Shown piece after piece: positions 1 to 12,050 of a stretch of DNA of 64,000 nt. The DNA lies in contig OY720346.1 in the NCBI GenBank assembly GCA_963082975.1, positions 47,345,296 through 47,409,295 on the forward strand, given 5' to 3'. How positions within the stretch are numbered: the first letter of the stretch is position 1; every line of letters begins with the position of its first letter. The notes beneath the pieces are model-generated. The model was not told where the DNA came from. It ran no database searches and saw only the letters and a list, made by a program, of their open reading frames with translations. This stretch comes from Labia minor (Eukaryota > Arthropoda > Insecta > Dermaptera > Spongiphoridae). The position numbers were made by a program, and so were the translations under genes.

Positions 1-1067
1 TAAATTAAATTAAATTATTAATTTAATATTATTATTATATATCATTATAGTTATATGGTCTTGAAATTGAATTATTTAAATATTTTTACAATCATTAAAA
101 ATTATTTTTTAAATATATCTTTAACATGTATAATAAATAATTCTATACATATTTACATTAAATGTTAATAATAAATAATAATTGAAAAAATAGAATTAAT
201 TATAACGAGAAGTTGCTTAAAAATTATCTAACATATTTATATTTATATATTATATTCAGCCGGATAATAATTACTTCTCTGAAACATTTTCATATATATA
301 TATATATATATATATGTGGATAAACAATGAAGTCGTGTGGCACACTCAACATCACTTATCTCGTTCTCTCTCGTTGCCTAATGAACTCTGTTATTTATCA
401 TTTTTGAATTGAACCCATTTTTTTTTTTTTTTTTTTCTTTTGTTACATTGTTTCCTATAAGAATGAAATTATACTATAAATCATAAATATAAATTAAAAA
501 TAAATAAATAAATAGCAAAAATGAAGTGAAATGGAGTAAAAAAAGAGCACAAATGGATTCGAGTATTTAATCAAAAAGTGGAGAAAGTTGTCGAATGTCA
601 ACGGCATATGCACTCTCAAGGACTTCCAGCTTTTGCGTGGGTTCATTTTAGAAGTAGAGCCGTGCATAGAAAATCATACCACACACATTAATTTTATAAC
701 AACAATAAATAAATACAGACCCGTCTATTGGATTGGCCCATTACATATAAACGCAAACAAAAAAAAAATTATCTAACACATTCCGAATGCAATTGATTAT
801 ATGAATAATAAATAAATTTTCATGTGACTTTAAGAAAGGAAATGATTTAAATATGGCAACTGGAATTAAAAGAATTTTGTATGTAGCAATCAGCATGCAA
901 TACATGAAATATATATGACGTTTTATTTATTTATTTATTTATTTTTTTTTTTTGTTTTTAACTATAATAAAAAATTGAAATATCTATTTTAATGTTGTAA
1001 TTTCTGTGACTATCCAGGCAATCTGTTCATTCATTGAAACTTTAATATAAACCACAAAAATAGGAAA

Positions 1068-1102
<35 letters not shown>

Positions 1103-1354
1103 AAATATGTAAAAAAAAAGTCAAAATCTATATTTAAAACTTCTCTACGTAAAAATAAATCATTTTTTTAAAATATCATAAAGATAAATAAGGCATCCAG
1201 TTTGTTGTTTTAATATCATTGACACTTCAGGCGGTTTATTTCAATCATTTTTTTGTTTACTTATTTATGTACTCGGACTGTGGTATGAGAAAAAAATGTG
1301 TTAGTGTTAGTGCTAATCCTAAGAATTCTTTATAGGTTCAGAACTCGGTAAGAC
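1..1354. other. AT-rich intergenic DNA, no gene seen
   Basis: Very AT-rich sequence with TA microsatellites at about 291-315 and 1070-1099 and a run of T at 418-436. A 62-codon frame at 588-776 (+) has no recognisable motif and ends in a lysine run from an A tract, so I do not call it a gene. The stretch 590-750 is slightly less AT-rich than its surroundings but gives no family match by eye. Confidence 0.6.
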
Positions 1355-1705
1355 AGGGATTACTCATCTATTCAACCAACATTGAGCTTTGGTCACACAG
1401 ACTAAGGGCCAGCATCCCAAAAATTTGCTCTTAAAATTCTCTCTTGGCAATGGTGGTGAAATTTTGATACTCAAATCTCACAAAAATACTTAAAAAAAAT
1501 TCGGAAATATATATAAATAATATTATGAGAAATTATTTGTCGATTATTTTCATGTGTAATTGTGAGGTTTGTTTCGGCATCAATTTTGGAGCCATTTTCA
1601 AGAAAGTTTATTTAGGAGGGAATATTTTGGGATTCTGGGTCTTAGCCTGTGTGTGACCAAAAGTCGATGTTGAGATTTTGGGTTGAATGGGTGGGGTATT
1701 TTAAA
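1355..1705. mobile_element. Diverged inverted-repeat element with Penelope-type end motif
   Basis: The left part (about 1374-1490) and right part (about 1558-1700) are imperfect inverted copies of each other. The left reads ggtcacacagactaag and the right reads cttagcctgtgtgtgacc, followed in both by the same cccaaaat and caattttgg-like blocks. The same sequences occur, better preserved, at 14511-14914, so this is an older copy of that family. No coding frame survives. The assignment to Penelope-like elements rests on the shared gttt-cggc / cattttcaag motif and is inference. Confidence 0.55.
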
Positions 1706-1706
1706 C

Positions 1707-1790
1707 TTAACCCTTAGCACTCGAACGTCGCCATATAAGCGACAATATATGTTTTACCGTTGCGCTCGAACGTCGCCATATAGTCGCCAC
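1707..1790 (+). mobile_element. piggyBac-like terminal fragment with 18-bp direct repeat
   Basis: The sequence TTAA followed by CCCTTAGCACTCG resembles piggyBac/looper-type ends, which start CCCTT next to a TTAA target. An exact 18-bp direct repeat, ctcgaacgtcgccatata, lies at 1720-1737 and 1765-1782. The first copy continues into agcgac and so makes a small hairpin (gtcgc/gcgac). I saw no matching right end in the window, so this is a solo end or a relic. Classification is tentative. Confidence 0.35.
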
Positions 1791-2239
1791 CCTACCTTCT
1801 ATTATTGAATGTTTTTTTTTAATTTTCTCTGATAAATTACTAACTTATTTTATTATATTATCAGACTAGAATATTTTTTTATTTTAATCAAATAGGAGAA
1901 AAAATTCCTAGATTTCACACGTCCTTTCCAAATATAAATACGAGTGTAATATATAGTATATATATTATATAATTATAAAAAGTTCATATTTCTTATATTT
2001 TAATTTTATTTATTTAAGTTAGTAGAGAGAAAGAAGAATATTATTAATTCATATGTTTTATTTGTTTGACCATGTTATATTGATAAATGACTCTTTTATT
2101 TAATTCTTTAATAAATTTTATAGGTAAATAATTTTTTAGATTAAATTCTACTATCTTATTTTATAATGTTATTAAGAAAAAAATTTTTATTAAATTTTAT
2201 TTATATTTCTTTATATAAATATATCTTATCTTATTATAC
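1791..2239. other. AT-rich DNA, nothing recognised
   Basis: Low-complexity A/T sequence with short TA runs near 1950-1975. No reading frame, repeat family or RNA signal could be supported here. Confidence 0.6.
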
Positions 2240-2730
2240 CAGCAAAAATTGTATAATTCTACATATATTTGTATTTTTGAGATATTAAACCGCTTAAGGA
2301 TTTTTTTGAAATTCACACTATAGTACTATAGTTAATATTTATAAAGAAAAATCGACCTATATTGGTTTTAGTCTCGGCAAAAATCATCTTTGTTAGTTTT
2401 TTCTTAATTTAAAATAGTAAATTTAAATGACATCATCAACTACGTCATTTAGCTCTTCCTTAACTACAAAATATTATAAATAAAATAAAATGAAAAATAT
2501 CTATTTTAATAATATTTTGATATCAAATTCTGTCTTTCAGTACATTAATACGTACGTTTAAGGGGTGTATGTTTATGACTATTTTTTTTTTAATTTATGT
2601 TCTTTTAAATTATTTGAAATTGTTTCATATATTTTGTCTTTTATTTATTTTAAATAATAATTTTAATCTTAAATATTCATAGTTCATAAGGAATAATTTT
2701 TGTAAAGTACCGAGTGGCGGTTCAGTGAGC
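2240..2730 (-). repeat. Left arm of a ~450-bp inverted repeat (A/D-type)
   Basis: Read on the minus strand, this arm matches 4785-5290. Shared blocks include the tcaagaaaaaac-type block, gatgattt, the ttataaaata-rich centre, a ctgaaagacag/ctgaaagtcag block and ttccttatgaactatg. It also shares the gacgtcat-adjacent segment with the A family (for example 10990-11070). The two arms enclose about 2 kb of AT-rich DNA, so they may be the ends of one ~3 kb element or two copies inserted in opposite directions. No coding sequence lies between them. Confidence 0.55.
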
Positions 2731-2815
2731 CAGGTATTAATATTACCAGCTAAACCCGATAATAAGGAATAACTTTTTTTAATGACCGAGCGGGCTCGGT
2801 GAACCGGGTACTATA
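2700..2815 (-). repeat. D-family double-hairpin module (copy D4)
   Basis: Two GC-rich hairpin-prone blocks (gtaccgag...ctcag-type at 2707-2730 and accgagcgggctcggt at about 2785-2800) flank a conserved AT core. The core contains the 15-mer ggtattaatattacc at 2733-2747. The same module is found at 41162-41275, 54160-54270 (minus) and 58372-58490. This GC-rich block stands out sharply from the AT-rich surroundings. Confidence 0.6.
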
Positions 2816-4784
2816 TATATATATATATATATAATAAATAAGTGAGAATCTTTAAAAAAGTCTATATGAAAGAGAGAGAGAGAGAAAGTAAAAGTAAAAG
2901 AAGAATAAACGAAAAAAAGGAAGATGAATATTGTATAATCCAACCGAATTCATGACAAGAGCACCACAAACATTTTGTTTTGTTTTGTTTCTCTCTCTCC
3001 CTCTCTTTCATTGTTTTCTTTCTCTGTGTGTGTTTTTTTTTTGTAAGAAACATTCTTCACTACATGTGTAAGTCAAATAAAAATAATAGGAGATGCATTT
3101 TTTATTCATATTCTACTTTTACCGATGCATTCCATTGAATGTGAAGAGCTTTTAACCCCCCTAACATCTTTCTTATCTCATTCCATCTTTTTGCAAGCAG
3201 AAATTAATATTTCAATAATATATCTACCTTGATAAATGATAAATATATGTTTAGTTATTGTTAATATTGTGCAAAAGTAGTGAAAGTGAGAGATAACCGA
3301 GTATTATCTTTTAATTATAATCATATTAACTTTGATGAAATTTTATATTAAACTTTCTGCTAAACCTACCTTCGGTGATCTTCACATGGAGCCAAGAAGG
3401 ACTGAAAAGAGGAATTAGATTCAGGTAGTTCAAGATAAAGACGGTTGAGGAATGTAGAGGTTATAGTCAAGAACTTCATTAAAGAGTATGGATATAATTC
3501 AATTTTCAACAAAAGCTAATTGTTTTCATTGAATTTATTTTATCATTTGTCTTTCTCTCTCTCTTTCATTATCAGTTTGACATTTGTTATATACTCAATA
3601 ATGTCTGATAAAGAGGTAAAAAAATAAATATTTACCAACAAAGGATCTATTTGTTTTTTTTTTCTTTCTATTATATACCATATAATAATTGGATAAGAGT
3701 ACTTATTCTACATTGACTGGATTATATATAAATATATATATATATATTATCTACAAAAGTTAATTTGACAGAAATTATCATCCTACTTGATATATTAATT
3801 TATAGAAATATTCTCAATATATCTATAAAATTGAATGTAATGTGTTAATATAAAAAAAAATAGAGCACTGTTATCTATAGTTTAATATCAGAAAAGAAGC
3901 ACTGGCATATATATTTTTCAAATTTTGCAAAATAAATTCAAAAATAAAATATCAATTAATTGGGTTGATTTAAGTATAATTTAAGATTGAAATTATTTTA
4001 ATTAGAATTTTTCTCATACATTTTTTTTTTAATTTATTCATATTTTTTAAAATTGGGTAGGGTTTTAAATTTGTTTTAAATGCTAATAATTATTATATCC
4101 GATAAAATAATAGAATATGAATTACATTAAAGAAAAATTTATTGAGCCTATATATAATTAGAATATAATTAAAAATACAAACTTTAAAAAATTATTTAGT
4201 AAGATCCACAATTTTATTAAAATTTAAAAGATATGAAACGATTAAATATAGTATATATTATATAGGTATATAATATAATTTTAATAAAATTGTACATGTA
4301 AATAATTTTTAATTTTTATTAATTTTCAAAATTATTTAATTGATATTTAATTACTATTTATTTATAGACAAGATATTTTCCTTTAATGTAATTAATATAT
4401 TATAATTAACTTTTATAACAAATTTAATTCTTTACTCATTTTTAAAATATGAATAAACATTAATTCCGACATAAATAATGAGCTAAAAATATTTTATTTT
4501 TATAGAAATTTACAATTACCCATTAAAATATATTCTTGCAATTAAAAGCACCTAAAAGGAGAATCCAGGGAGAGACATAGATCCCTTGTATAATATTTCT
4601 TTATATATAATTATCTTAATTTTTAAACTCACACACAATTTCTATGTCAATTATATGACAATCAAGTAATTTAATAACCGAAACATTGAATAAGAATAAT
4701 TTCATATTTAAATTTAATTCATTCTCAAATTTATTTGTTTGTTTGCTTTACACGTATTTTTATGACAAATATATTAAATAAATA
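2816..4784. other. AT-rich spacer with microsatellites
   Basis: Holds a TA run at about 2813-2832, a GA run at 2868-2886, a CT-rich stretch at 2988-3018 and an AT run at 3725-3748. The 63-codon frame at 2862-3053 (-) is the translation of the GA/CT repeats and is not a gene. A somewhat more mixed segment at 3360-3480 shows no recognisable motif. Confidence 0.55.
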
Positions 4785-5290
4785 CCTGGATCACCGAGCC
4801 GCCCCTCGGTGCTTTAAAAAAATCATTCCTTATGAACTATGAATTTTTAAGATTAAGTTTATTATTAAAAATTAATAAACGGCAAAATATATGAAACAAT
4901 TTTAAATAATTTAATAGAAATTAAAAAAAAAATAGTCAAAAAACCTTTAAATTTAAGATTAAGATTACTATTTAAAATAAATAAACGACAAAATATATGA
5001 AGCAATTTCAAATAAAAAGAAAATAAATTTAAAAAAATAGTAATAAAACATATAGGTATTATTGCTCTGAAAGTCAGAAATGTATGGCCTGTGGATTTAA
5101 CATAATAAATATTTTGTAATTTGATTACAAAATATTATTAAAATTAATAATTTTAATTTTATTTTATTTATAATATTTTGTATTTAAGGAAGCGCTGTCT
5201 GGCGTCATTTAGATTTACTATTTTAAATTAAGAAAAAACTAACAAAGATGATTTTTTTTTATCAATTCAAGTCCTATAGTCAACGAGGGT
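4785..5290 (+). repeat. Right arm of the ~450-bp inverted repeat
   Basis: Begins with a D-type hairpin (cctggatcaccgagccg...cctcggtgc, 4788-4812). It continues through cattccttatgaactatg and the attaagaaaaaactaacaaagatgatt block at about 5227-5256 that is shared with the A family. It is the inverted counterpart of 2240-2730. Confidence 0.55.
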
Positions 5291-8200
5291 TAGTTTAAAG
5301 TTTTATATTAGTTTTGTAAATTATATATATATATATATATATATAACTGTGATTCATTTATTTATTATCTTGATTTTAGAATTAAAAAAAATTAATTTTC
5401 TGCCAGAATAGAGTAGAGACTTATTAGGATATATAATACTGTCATTCTGGCTGTACCTCGACGAAGATGACTCTATTCTCCCTAAGGTTATCTTTTGAAT
5501 TGATTTATGATTTCAATTTATGATGAATGTTGATTACACTAATAGCCCTTACATCTAGCGAACCATTGAATCCCAACTATAATAATAATAATAATAATAA
5601 TAATATAGTGCCAACATGAATAGTGTAAATAGCGGAATGTGCATATATCTAACTAATAAATTAAATTGAAAACATTGTGAGTTTTATTGAATTTATTTAT
5701 TTATTTATTTATTTATTTGTTTAATATTCATTTATTTCAAAGTTGAAAAATAAAACAAAATTGTTTTAATGATTGTCTACGGTCATATTTATTAATTTAA
5801 TTAAATGATATAATTTGTTTTTATCATATATTATAATTTAAAATGGAAAATAGATAATCTAATATTTGTAAAGTATATTTTTTAAAAAGTACAACCTTAT
5901 GCTAACCCCATCTGCCCTCTCCCTTTCTATATATACAAAACGTAAATCTACAAAAACAAATACTATAATATTTTAGTTTAAAACAACGTAAAAAAGAACG
6001 ATTCCTTTTTATTTTTGTCACAAGCCACTCAAGCTAGTGAAAAAGGGTATCATTTATTTACTAAAATTTCATATTACATTTTCCATACATGTTTTAGTCA
6101 TTTGTTATTTGACATTTTTATGAAAACAAATGTGCAAATGGCAAACGGAATATTTGTTTTTGTATTACATACTCAACATCTATAGTTTATAAATTTTTGA
6201 TAGTAAATTTATAATAAAAGAAAAAAAAAAGATAACTATATGTTTTTTTAAAAAAAATTCAAATTAGTTATAATTAAAAGAAAATATGTATTTCATTTAT
6301 TATCAAATTCATTATAGTAATATATAAGCTTTAAAAATTTATTTTATATTAACAAATAAAGGTATTTATATCTTAACATATACAATTATGTTTTTACATT
6401 ACATATAAGATATACTCAAATTAATTATCATTAAGTAAATTAATTTTAAATATATTAATGTTATTAAATTTTAATTTAGAGTTTTCTTTATATAAGATTA
6501 CATAATTAATTAATGAATTGATATAGAATATATATATATTATTCTATCAGCGAATAAAACAGTTTCCAAACTCTGATCCTATCCAAAGTAAAAATGATCC
6601 CAAGGGAGTTTTAACCTCATTTTGTAAGTTTTACAAACAGTAAATAGATCAAAATAGCGAGAGAGCAAATATATTCTATTAATAACATATTGTTATCCTA
6701 ATAATTTGCATCTGCCGATGTAGTAGGAAGACTTTAAACTTAATTTTAAATTAATCACCATTAATTAGTTTAATTCAAACCAAAAATAAATCATGGGCGA
6801 AAATTGTATAATAAAGAATTACATGATTTCTATGCCTTTCCAAACAAAATTAGAGCAACAATGTCGAGGAAATTTCTATGAGATGATGTATATTTGGCTC
6901 GAACGGGTGTGAAAATGTGTGATTCACATTTTTGGTAGTTTAAAAATTTTTATTCCAGAAGTAAATTTTTTTTATTAAAATATTAAAAAAAAAGTATGAT
7001 ATATGTATATTTTAAAAGGAATTATTCCTTGTTTATTTTATTTATTAAATAAATATAAATGAAATAAAAATCCGAAAAAATAAAGTTTAAAAATATATGC
7101 ATAAATAGAGTATAGAAATTGATATATATATCAAAAATTATTTTGCTTTGAACTTTTGAATATAATTAAGTTTTTTATTTCGACAAAAATATTTATTTAC
7201 TTTCTAAGATTGTAAATGTTTTATAAGAAAGATTGCTATATTTCATATTAAAAAAGACTTGAGATTTTTATAATCTCCAGAATCTATTTGATGATTGTAT
7301 AATTATATAAGTGATAATAATAAGAGTAGAGTGGAGTAAGTTAACACTCTAACATCTTCACCAAATGAATTATTTAAAAATATTGCATATTATTTTTACG
7401 ATATTTTTCTGTTCATAAATAATAAAAATGTTTTCATAATAAAATACTTTTGGGAAAAATAAATAAATTGAACTAATATATTAAAAATATTTATTATTTT
7501 TTATTTAAAAAAATTAACAAAATTATCAATCATTTAACAGACAAATGACAACAGTCATTTCATGCTAAATAAATCATATATAATTACACAAAGGAAAAAG
7601 ACATTTAAAAATCATTAATTTTTTTCAATTTATTAAATAAAATTATTTAAATAAAATCTATATTTAAAGATTAAATTTATTTATAAATTTGTTTTAATTT
7701 AAATAATTAATTGGTATATAATACAGGTAATATATATTTAAAATTTAAAAAAAAAAAATAATCGTTGTTATCAAAAAATAATTTTATTTTTCAACTTTAA
7801 CATCTAAAAATTAATTAAAATGAAAAAAATACATTACTTATTATTATTATTATTATTATTATTTTTTATTATTTTTCTTTATACTATACAATAATATATT
7901 TTAGAGAAAATGTTCAATTTAATTAAAGATTCCTAAGTTCTGTAGAAATTCACTGACATAAAGTGAATAAAAATAAAATTTAAACTACAATAAATTGTAT
8001 GATTAAACTTTCTATTGATAGATTAGATAAGAGAATAATAATATAATAATATATATATAATAAATAAATAAAATTATTAATAAATTGATATTTACTTTAT
8101 TAATAATATTTATAAAATATTAGTAAAATAATTTTAACAAGATTTTATATGAATTGGGAATTGAAATAACATTCTATATTTATTATCTAAACTCATTTAA

Positions 8201-8631
8201 TATTTATCATTTTTATATAGAAATATATGTATATATTTATATATTTAAGATTTAATGAAAAACCATAAACAGAAACATAATTAAACTCAAATTATTGTTT
8301 ACTTAAATTGTATATTCTATATTAATATTAATATTTAAAGTAGAAAATTTAATATTTTTTTTTTATTATGCAACATATAGTAAGTAGGTATATTAAAGGG
8401 TAACATTTCGATTCAATGAATAATGAAGATAAAATTTTGATTTAATTGCAAAAAATAAACATATTGAATTTGAAATTTATTCAAATTAAATAATTCCTTA
8501 AAAAACAATTAAAAAAAAAGATTATTTTATCATCACGAGTATAAAAAAGTAATATATGTATTTTCTTATTAATAAATTGATTACTTTAAATCGAGAAAAA
8601 AATGTGATCGTAATAAGAGAGAGGGAGTGAC

Positions 8632-8664
<33 letters not shown>

Positions 8665-9099
8665 AACGCTTGAAATTCATTCATATATTGAAAATCATTG
8701 ACAGGAGTGAGCTATCAATGAATTGAGATATTGAAATTATTCTATATTTTGTAAATTTTGAAATATATTTATGTACAGGAATGAAATTTGAAAAGGTCAT
8801 AATTTTTATTAAATTATAATAAAAGATTCATTGATAAGATAGTATAAGGAATAAATTTATATATTATATATAGAAATTAAACTATGTAAAATAAAATAAT
8901 AATTTTGTATAATATAAAATCCATTTAATTAAACTAAATAATATATATATATATATATAAAATTAAATAAAAAAAAATATTCATGAGTAAATATCGATAT
9001 AAACATTAAAAACGAATTTATTATATATAAATATAATATTTTATATATATATGTATATAGATATTATTGAGAAATATATATTTGTGTCATTTGACATTT
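5291..9099. other. AT desert, no gene seen
   Basis: About 3.8 kb of A/T-rich sequence without a supportable gene. Microsatellites seen are (TA)n at 5322-5344, (ATA)n at 5579-5606, (TTTA)n at about 5692-5718, (TTA)n at 7838-7863 and (GA)n at about 8624-8668. A less AT-rich stretch around 6790-6945 gives no recognisable product. Confidence 0.6.
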
Positions 9100-9538
9100 T
9101 CAAGAATGGAGGAATGGTTAGTGAATGAGAGTAGAAGTAGATGGTGGTGGTGAATGGTTGATTATACATTTCTAAACGTCATTTTTATTTGGGAAATAAT
9201 CTAGGATGTATGAAAAATAATTTTTTTTTTTATTTTTTTAACATTGAATAAAATGTCATGGATTTTTCGTGTGAATAGTGGGCGGATGAATCAAGAAAGC
9301 CTGGTGAATGGGAATTGAAGAGTAACTTATGGCATTTATGAAATAAAGAAAATCTGATTATATATTATGAGTGTGTTTGGGTGTTTCGATGGGAGTGTAA
9401 GAAGTGTAAGTATGATGATGAAGGGAGTGACAGTGAGAGAGAGAGCGAGGAGGGGATGTTTGTTGGAGATAGAGAAAAAGGGTGGTGGTAGGTAGAATGA
9501 GGATGGATCCAAAGTGAGTATAGAATGTGATTTGACTC
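9100..9538. other. Possible first-intron sequence beside the 9.5-kb island
   Basis: Moderately G-rich on the plus strand (ggtggt and agaga runs). It lies directly downstream, on the minus strand, of a canonical donor site at 9540/9539. If the island at 9541-9935 is a first exon, this is the start of its intron. There are no conserved reading frames. Confidence 0.3.
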
Positions 9539-9540
9539 AC

Positions 9541-9582
9541 CAGGGAATGGCTGCTGCCTGGGAGCTCATCTCCCGGGCGCAT
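9541..9582 (-). CDS. Candidate first coding exon of an unknown host gene
   Basis: On the minus strand an ATG at 9582 opens a frame reading MRPGDELPGSSHSL. It is followed at once by a strong splice donor, CTG|GTGAGT, with the exon ending at 9541. The upstream 350 bases are strikingly GC- and CpG-rich for this window, as expected of a promoter and 5' untranslated region. The start-codon context (T at -3) is weak, and upstream ATGs exist, including one at 9931 opening a 121-codon frame that runs past this ATG in another frame. The protein is not recognised and the downstream exons are not identifiable here, so they may lie far to the left or outside the window. This call rests on composition and the donor site only. 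Confidence 0.35.
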
Positions 9583-9625
9583 TGAGTGGCTGCTGCGTCT
9601 CTTCCGAGGGCGAACGAGAGCGTGA

Positions 9626-9657
<32 letters not shown>

Positions 9658-9935
9658 TCGAACCGGGTTCTACGATCAGCAACAACCAAGAGAGAGAGTC
9701 ACGTCTAGGTTGGCGTGCAAACGGCAACTGGGAATGAGAGAGATATGTTGAACGAGCGAAGCCGGTGGCCCGCCCTTCTTTTCCCCTCAGGCCAATCGAT
9801 GCGCACTCGCCGAGGAAGAGGCCGACGCCGAGGGCGAAACCTACAACATGAGATAACAATAAGCACGGGACACACCTCACCTGCAACACGCCCCTGGTCC
9901 ATTTATCACCCAACACCGGCCATTCATTCATTCAT
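9583..9935 (-). promoter_or_regulatory. CpG-rich island, likely promoter/5' UTR
   Basis: About 350 bp of GC-rich sequence inside an AT-rich region, with many CpGs between 9770 and 9835, and a GA/CT microsatellite at about 9625-9657. On the minus strand cccagttg near 9733 loosely resembles an initiator, and agacgtg lies about 24 bases downstream, close to but not at the expected position of a downstream promoter element. The open frames on both strands here (9715-9999 + and 9566-9931 -) are probably consequences of high GC. The role is inferred from composition and from the splice donor that follows at 9540. Confidence 0.45.
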
Positions 9936-10825
9936 TCTCTTCAACTCTCATCACACCACCAAACCAAAGTGGAGCGGGAATAGTGAAAATACCCCTTAAA
10001 TCCCTACAACCCACCTTACCTCTACCTCCATACCCACCCACTCCATCTTCAATAAGATGGATTAATGGAAATCAGTGGATGCTACCACACGGAGGTTAAC
10101 CTACAAGAAAGAACCACCTCTAACATTAATATATTATTCACCAGTCCAATTAGAGAGATACGTTACACACTTTCCATGACAAATGATTTATAGTCTTTTC
10201 ATTTAAATTATTCAAATGATTAAATACATTCATACTATAAGAAGACGAAAAATTTTTACCATTTTTTATATATATATATATATATATTCTTATCTGGAAA
10301 AAAAGAAGAGGAACACACTAAAAAGCATCTCAAGATAAAAAAAAAGTGTAACAGTGAAATATGAATAAGCAGGAGCACAAAGTGAGAATATATTTAGATA
10401 TGTAGCTTCAACATTCACTTAAGCATATAATTAAGTAATTCACATTGAAAAATAGAACATTTTTTCATTTTAATCTTAACAGCAAATGGTATATTATTAA
10501 TAATACTTTCTTATCGTTTAAATAAATAAATTGACTTTTATACAAAAATGAATAAATCAAACATAATATATGTATATTAATAATTATCAGCGAAACACTA
10601 ATTTAATGATAATATTTATATAATAATAAAACAATTATATAATGATAATTTAATGACTTTATAAAATTATTAAAAATAATTTTAGAAATAATTTTAAATA
10701 GCTTTTCTAATATTATTATATTTGCAAAAATTTTATATACATATACTAGGTAAATATATGTAAATATACAATATATATAGATATATATAGCATATGTTTG
10801 CTATATTAATTCTAAACTTAAATAA
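9936..10825. other. C-rich flank then AT-rich DNA
   Basis: 9936-10080 is unusually C-rich on the plus strand (cattcattcattc at 9922-9934, then ccacc-type runs). On the minus strand it contains gaggtaagg near 10020, a possible alternative donor upstream of the island. From 10080 the sequence returns to AT-rich DNA with a TA run at 10267-10287. No gene could be supported. Confidence 0.4.
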
Positions 10826-12046
10826 GTTGACCTGTGGCCAGGTCCGAACCGACCGACGGTTTGAAGTAAATTAATTTCCAGCTACAGAAACAATTTCAAA
10901 TAATTTTCATATATCTATTAATGTAATAAAAAACAGATATGGATACATAAATAATAAATATAAACATTTTTAATTTTATTTTATTTATAATATATATGCA
11001 AGACCAGGCTGTGACGTCATGAATGGCTTGATGACGTCATATAATTTTAAATCAAGAAAAAACTAATAAATATGATTTTTCTCGAGGATAAAACCAATAC
11101 AAAGTGCATGATTCGTGGTGATATATAAAAAAATCTCCTTTGGTGTGAAAATAACCCTTTCCTTCCTATCGTCGATCGCTAATACTACCACTTCCGGTTT
11201 CCGGAATTGCACCAAAAGTTGCTCAATCCATCCCACTGATGCATTGAGTAAATATACAAAATTTCATCAAAATCCGTTCAGCCGTTCATGCTGTACACAT
11301 CTCTACGGACGGACGGACGGACAGACATCATGTTAAAAATACTTTTTTCTGTTAAGAAAATGCATGATTCGTGGAGATATGTAAAAATCTCCACATGTGA
11401 AATTTGGTGTGAAAACAATACATTCCTTACTATCTACAAACTGTCAATAATATCGGTGTACCAAATTTCAAAGTCCTAGCTTGATTAGTTTTTGAGTAAA
11501 TTTGCTTACAGACATTACATACATACATACATACATACATATATACATACATACATACATACATACATACATACACACACACAGACATAATTCGAAAAAT
11601 GGTATTTTCCGACTCAGGGAGGTCTACAACGTCAAGATCTATCGAAATCTCGAAGTCGAAATTTTTGACGATTCCAATACTTCCCTTATACGAAGTATGC
11701 GGGAAAGTAAAAATCTCCTCAAGTGAAATTTTGTGTGAAAATAACCCTTCCCTTCCTATCGTCGATCGCTAATACTACCACTTCCGGTTTCCGGATTTGA
11801 ACCAAAAGTTGATCAATTCATCCTACTGATGCATTAAGTAAATATACCAAATTTCATCAAAATCGGTTGAGCCGTTCAGGCTGTACACATCTATACGGAC
11901 GGACAGACGGACAGACGGACGGACAGACATCATGCTAAAAATACTTTTTTCTGTTAAGTAAATGCATGATTCGTGGAGATATGTAAAAATCTCCACATGT
12001 GAAATTTGTAGTGAAAACAATACCTCCCTTACTATCGTCGCTCCGT
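10826..12046 (+). mobile_element. A-family repeat, copy A1, chimeric with an F-family piece
   Basis: Starts with the head gttgacctgtggccagg and the subterminal repeat accgaccgacg (10848). It runs through the twin tgacgtcat block (11010-11040), two passes of the ccaaatttcatcaaaatc block and GGAC microsatellites (11307-11326, 11897-11925). It ends cgtcgctccgtaaaa at 12036-12050, a degraded form of the partner repeat cgtcggtcggt. Between 11435 and 11713 sits a piece of the F family ending tatgcgggaaagt. After it the distal half of an A element (from tctcct...) starts again, so the copy is duplicated or recombined. The frames at 11115-11336, 11288-11479 and 11823-12020 are translations of this repeat. 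Confidence 0.7.
11435..11713 (+). mobile_element. F-family fragment (F2) inside A1
   Basis: Contains the F-specific block ctagcttgattagtttttgag, cut here to its homology with 20180-20240, then a CATA microsatellite (11514-11572). The end module follows: tttttgacgattccaat, the arms acttccc...gaagtatgcgggaaagt, then aaaa. It is the 3' half of an F element. Its junctions with A sequence at both sides suggest recombination between repeats rather than a clean insertion. Confidence 0.6.
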
Positions 12047-12050
12047 AAAA

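Noticed and set aside
2862-3053. 63-codon minus-strand frame
   Set aside because: It is the translation of GA/CT microsatellite and T runs.
9715-9999. 94-codon plus-strand frame in the GC-rich island
   Set aside because: Arg/Pro-rich frame produced by high GC. The minus-strand splice donor fits a first exon in the other direction better.
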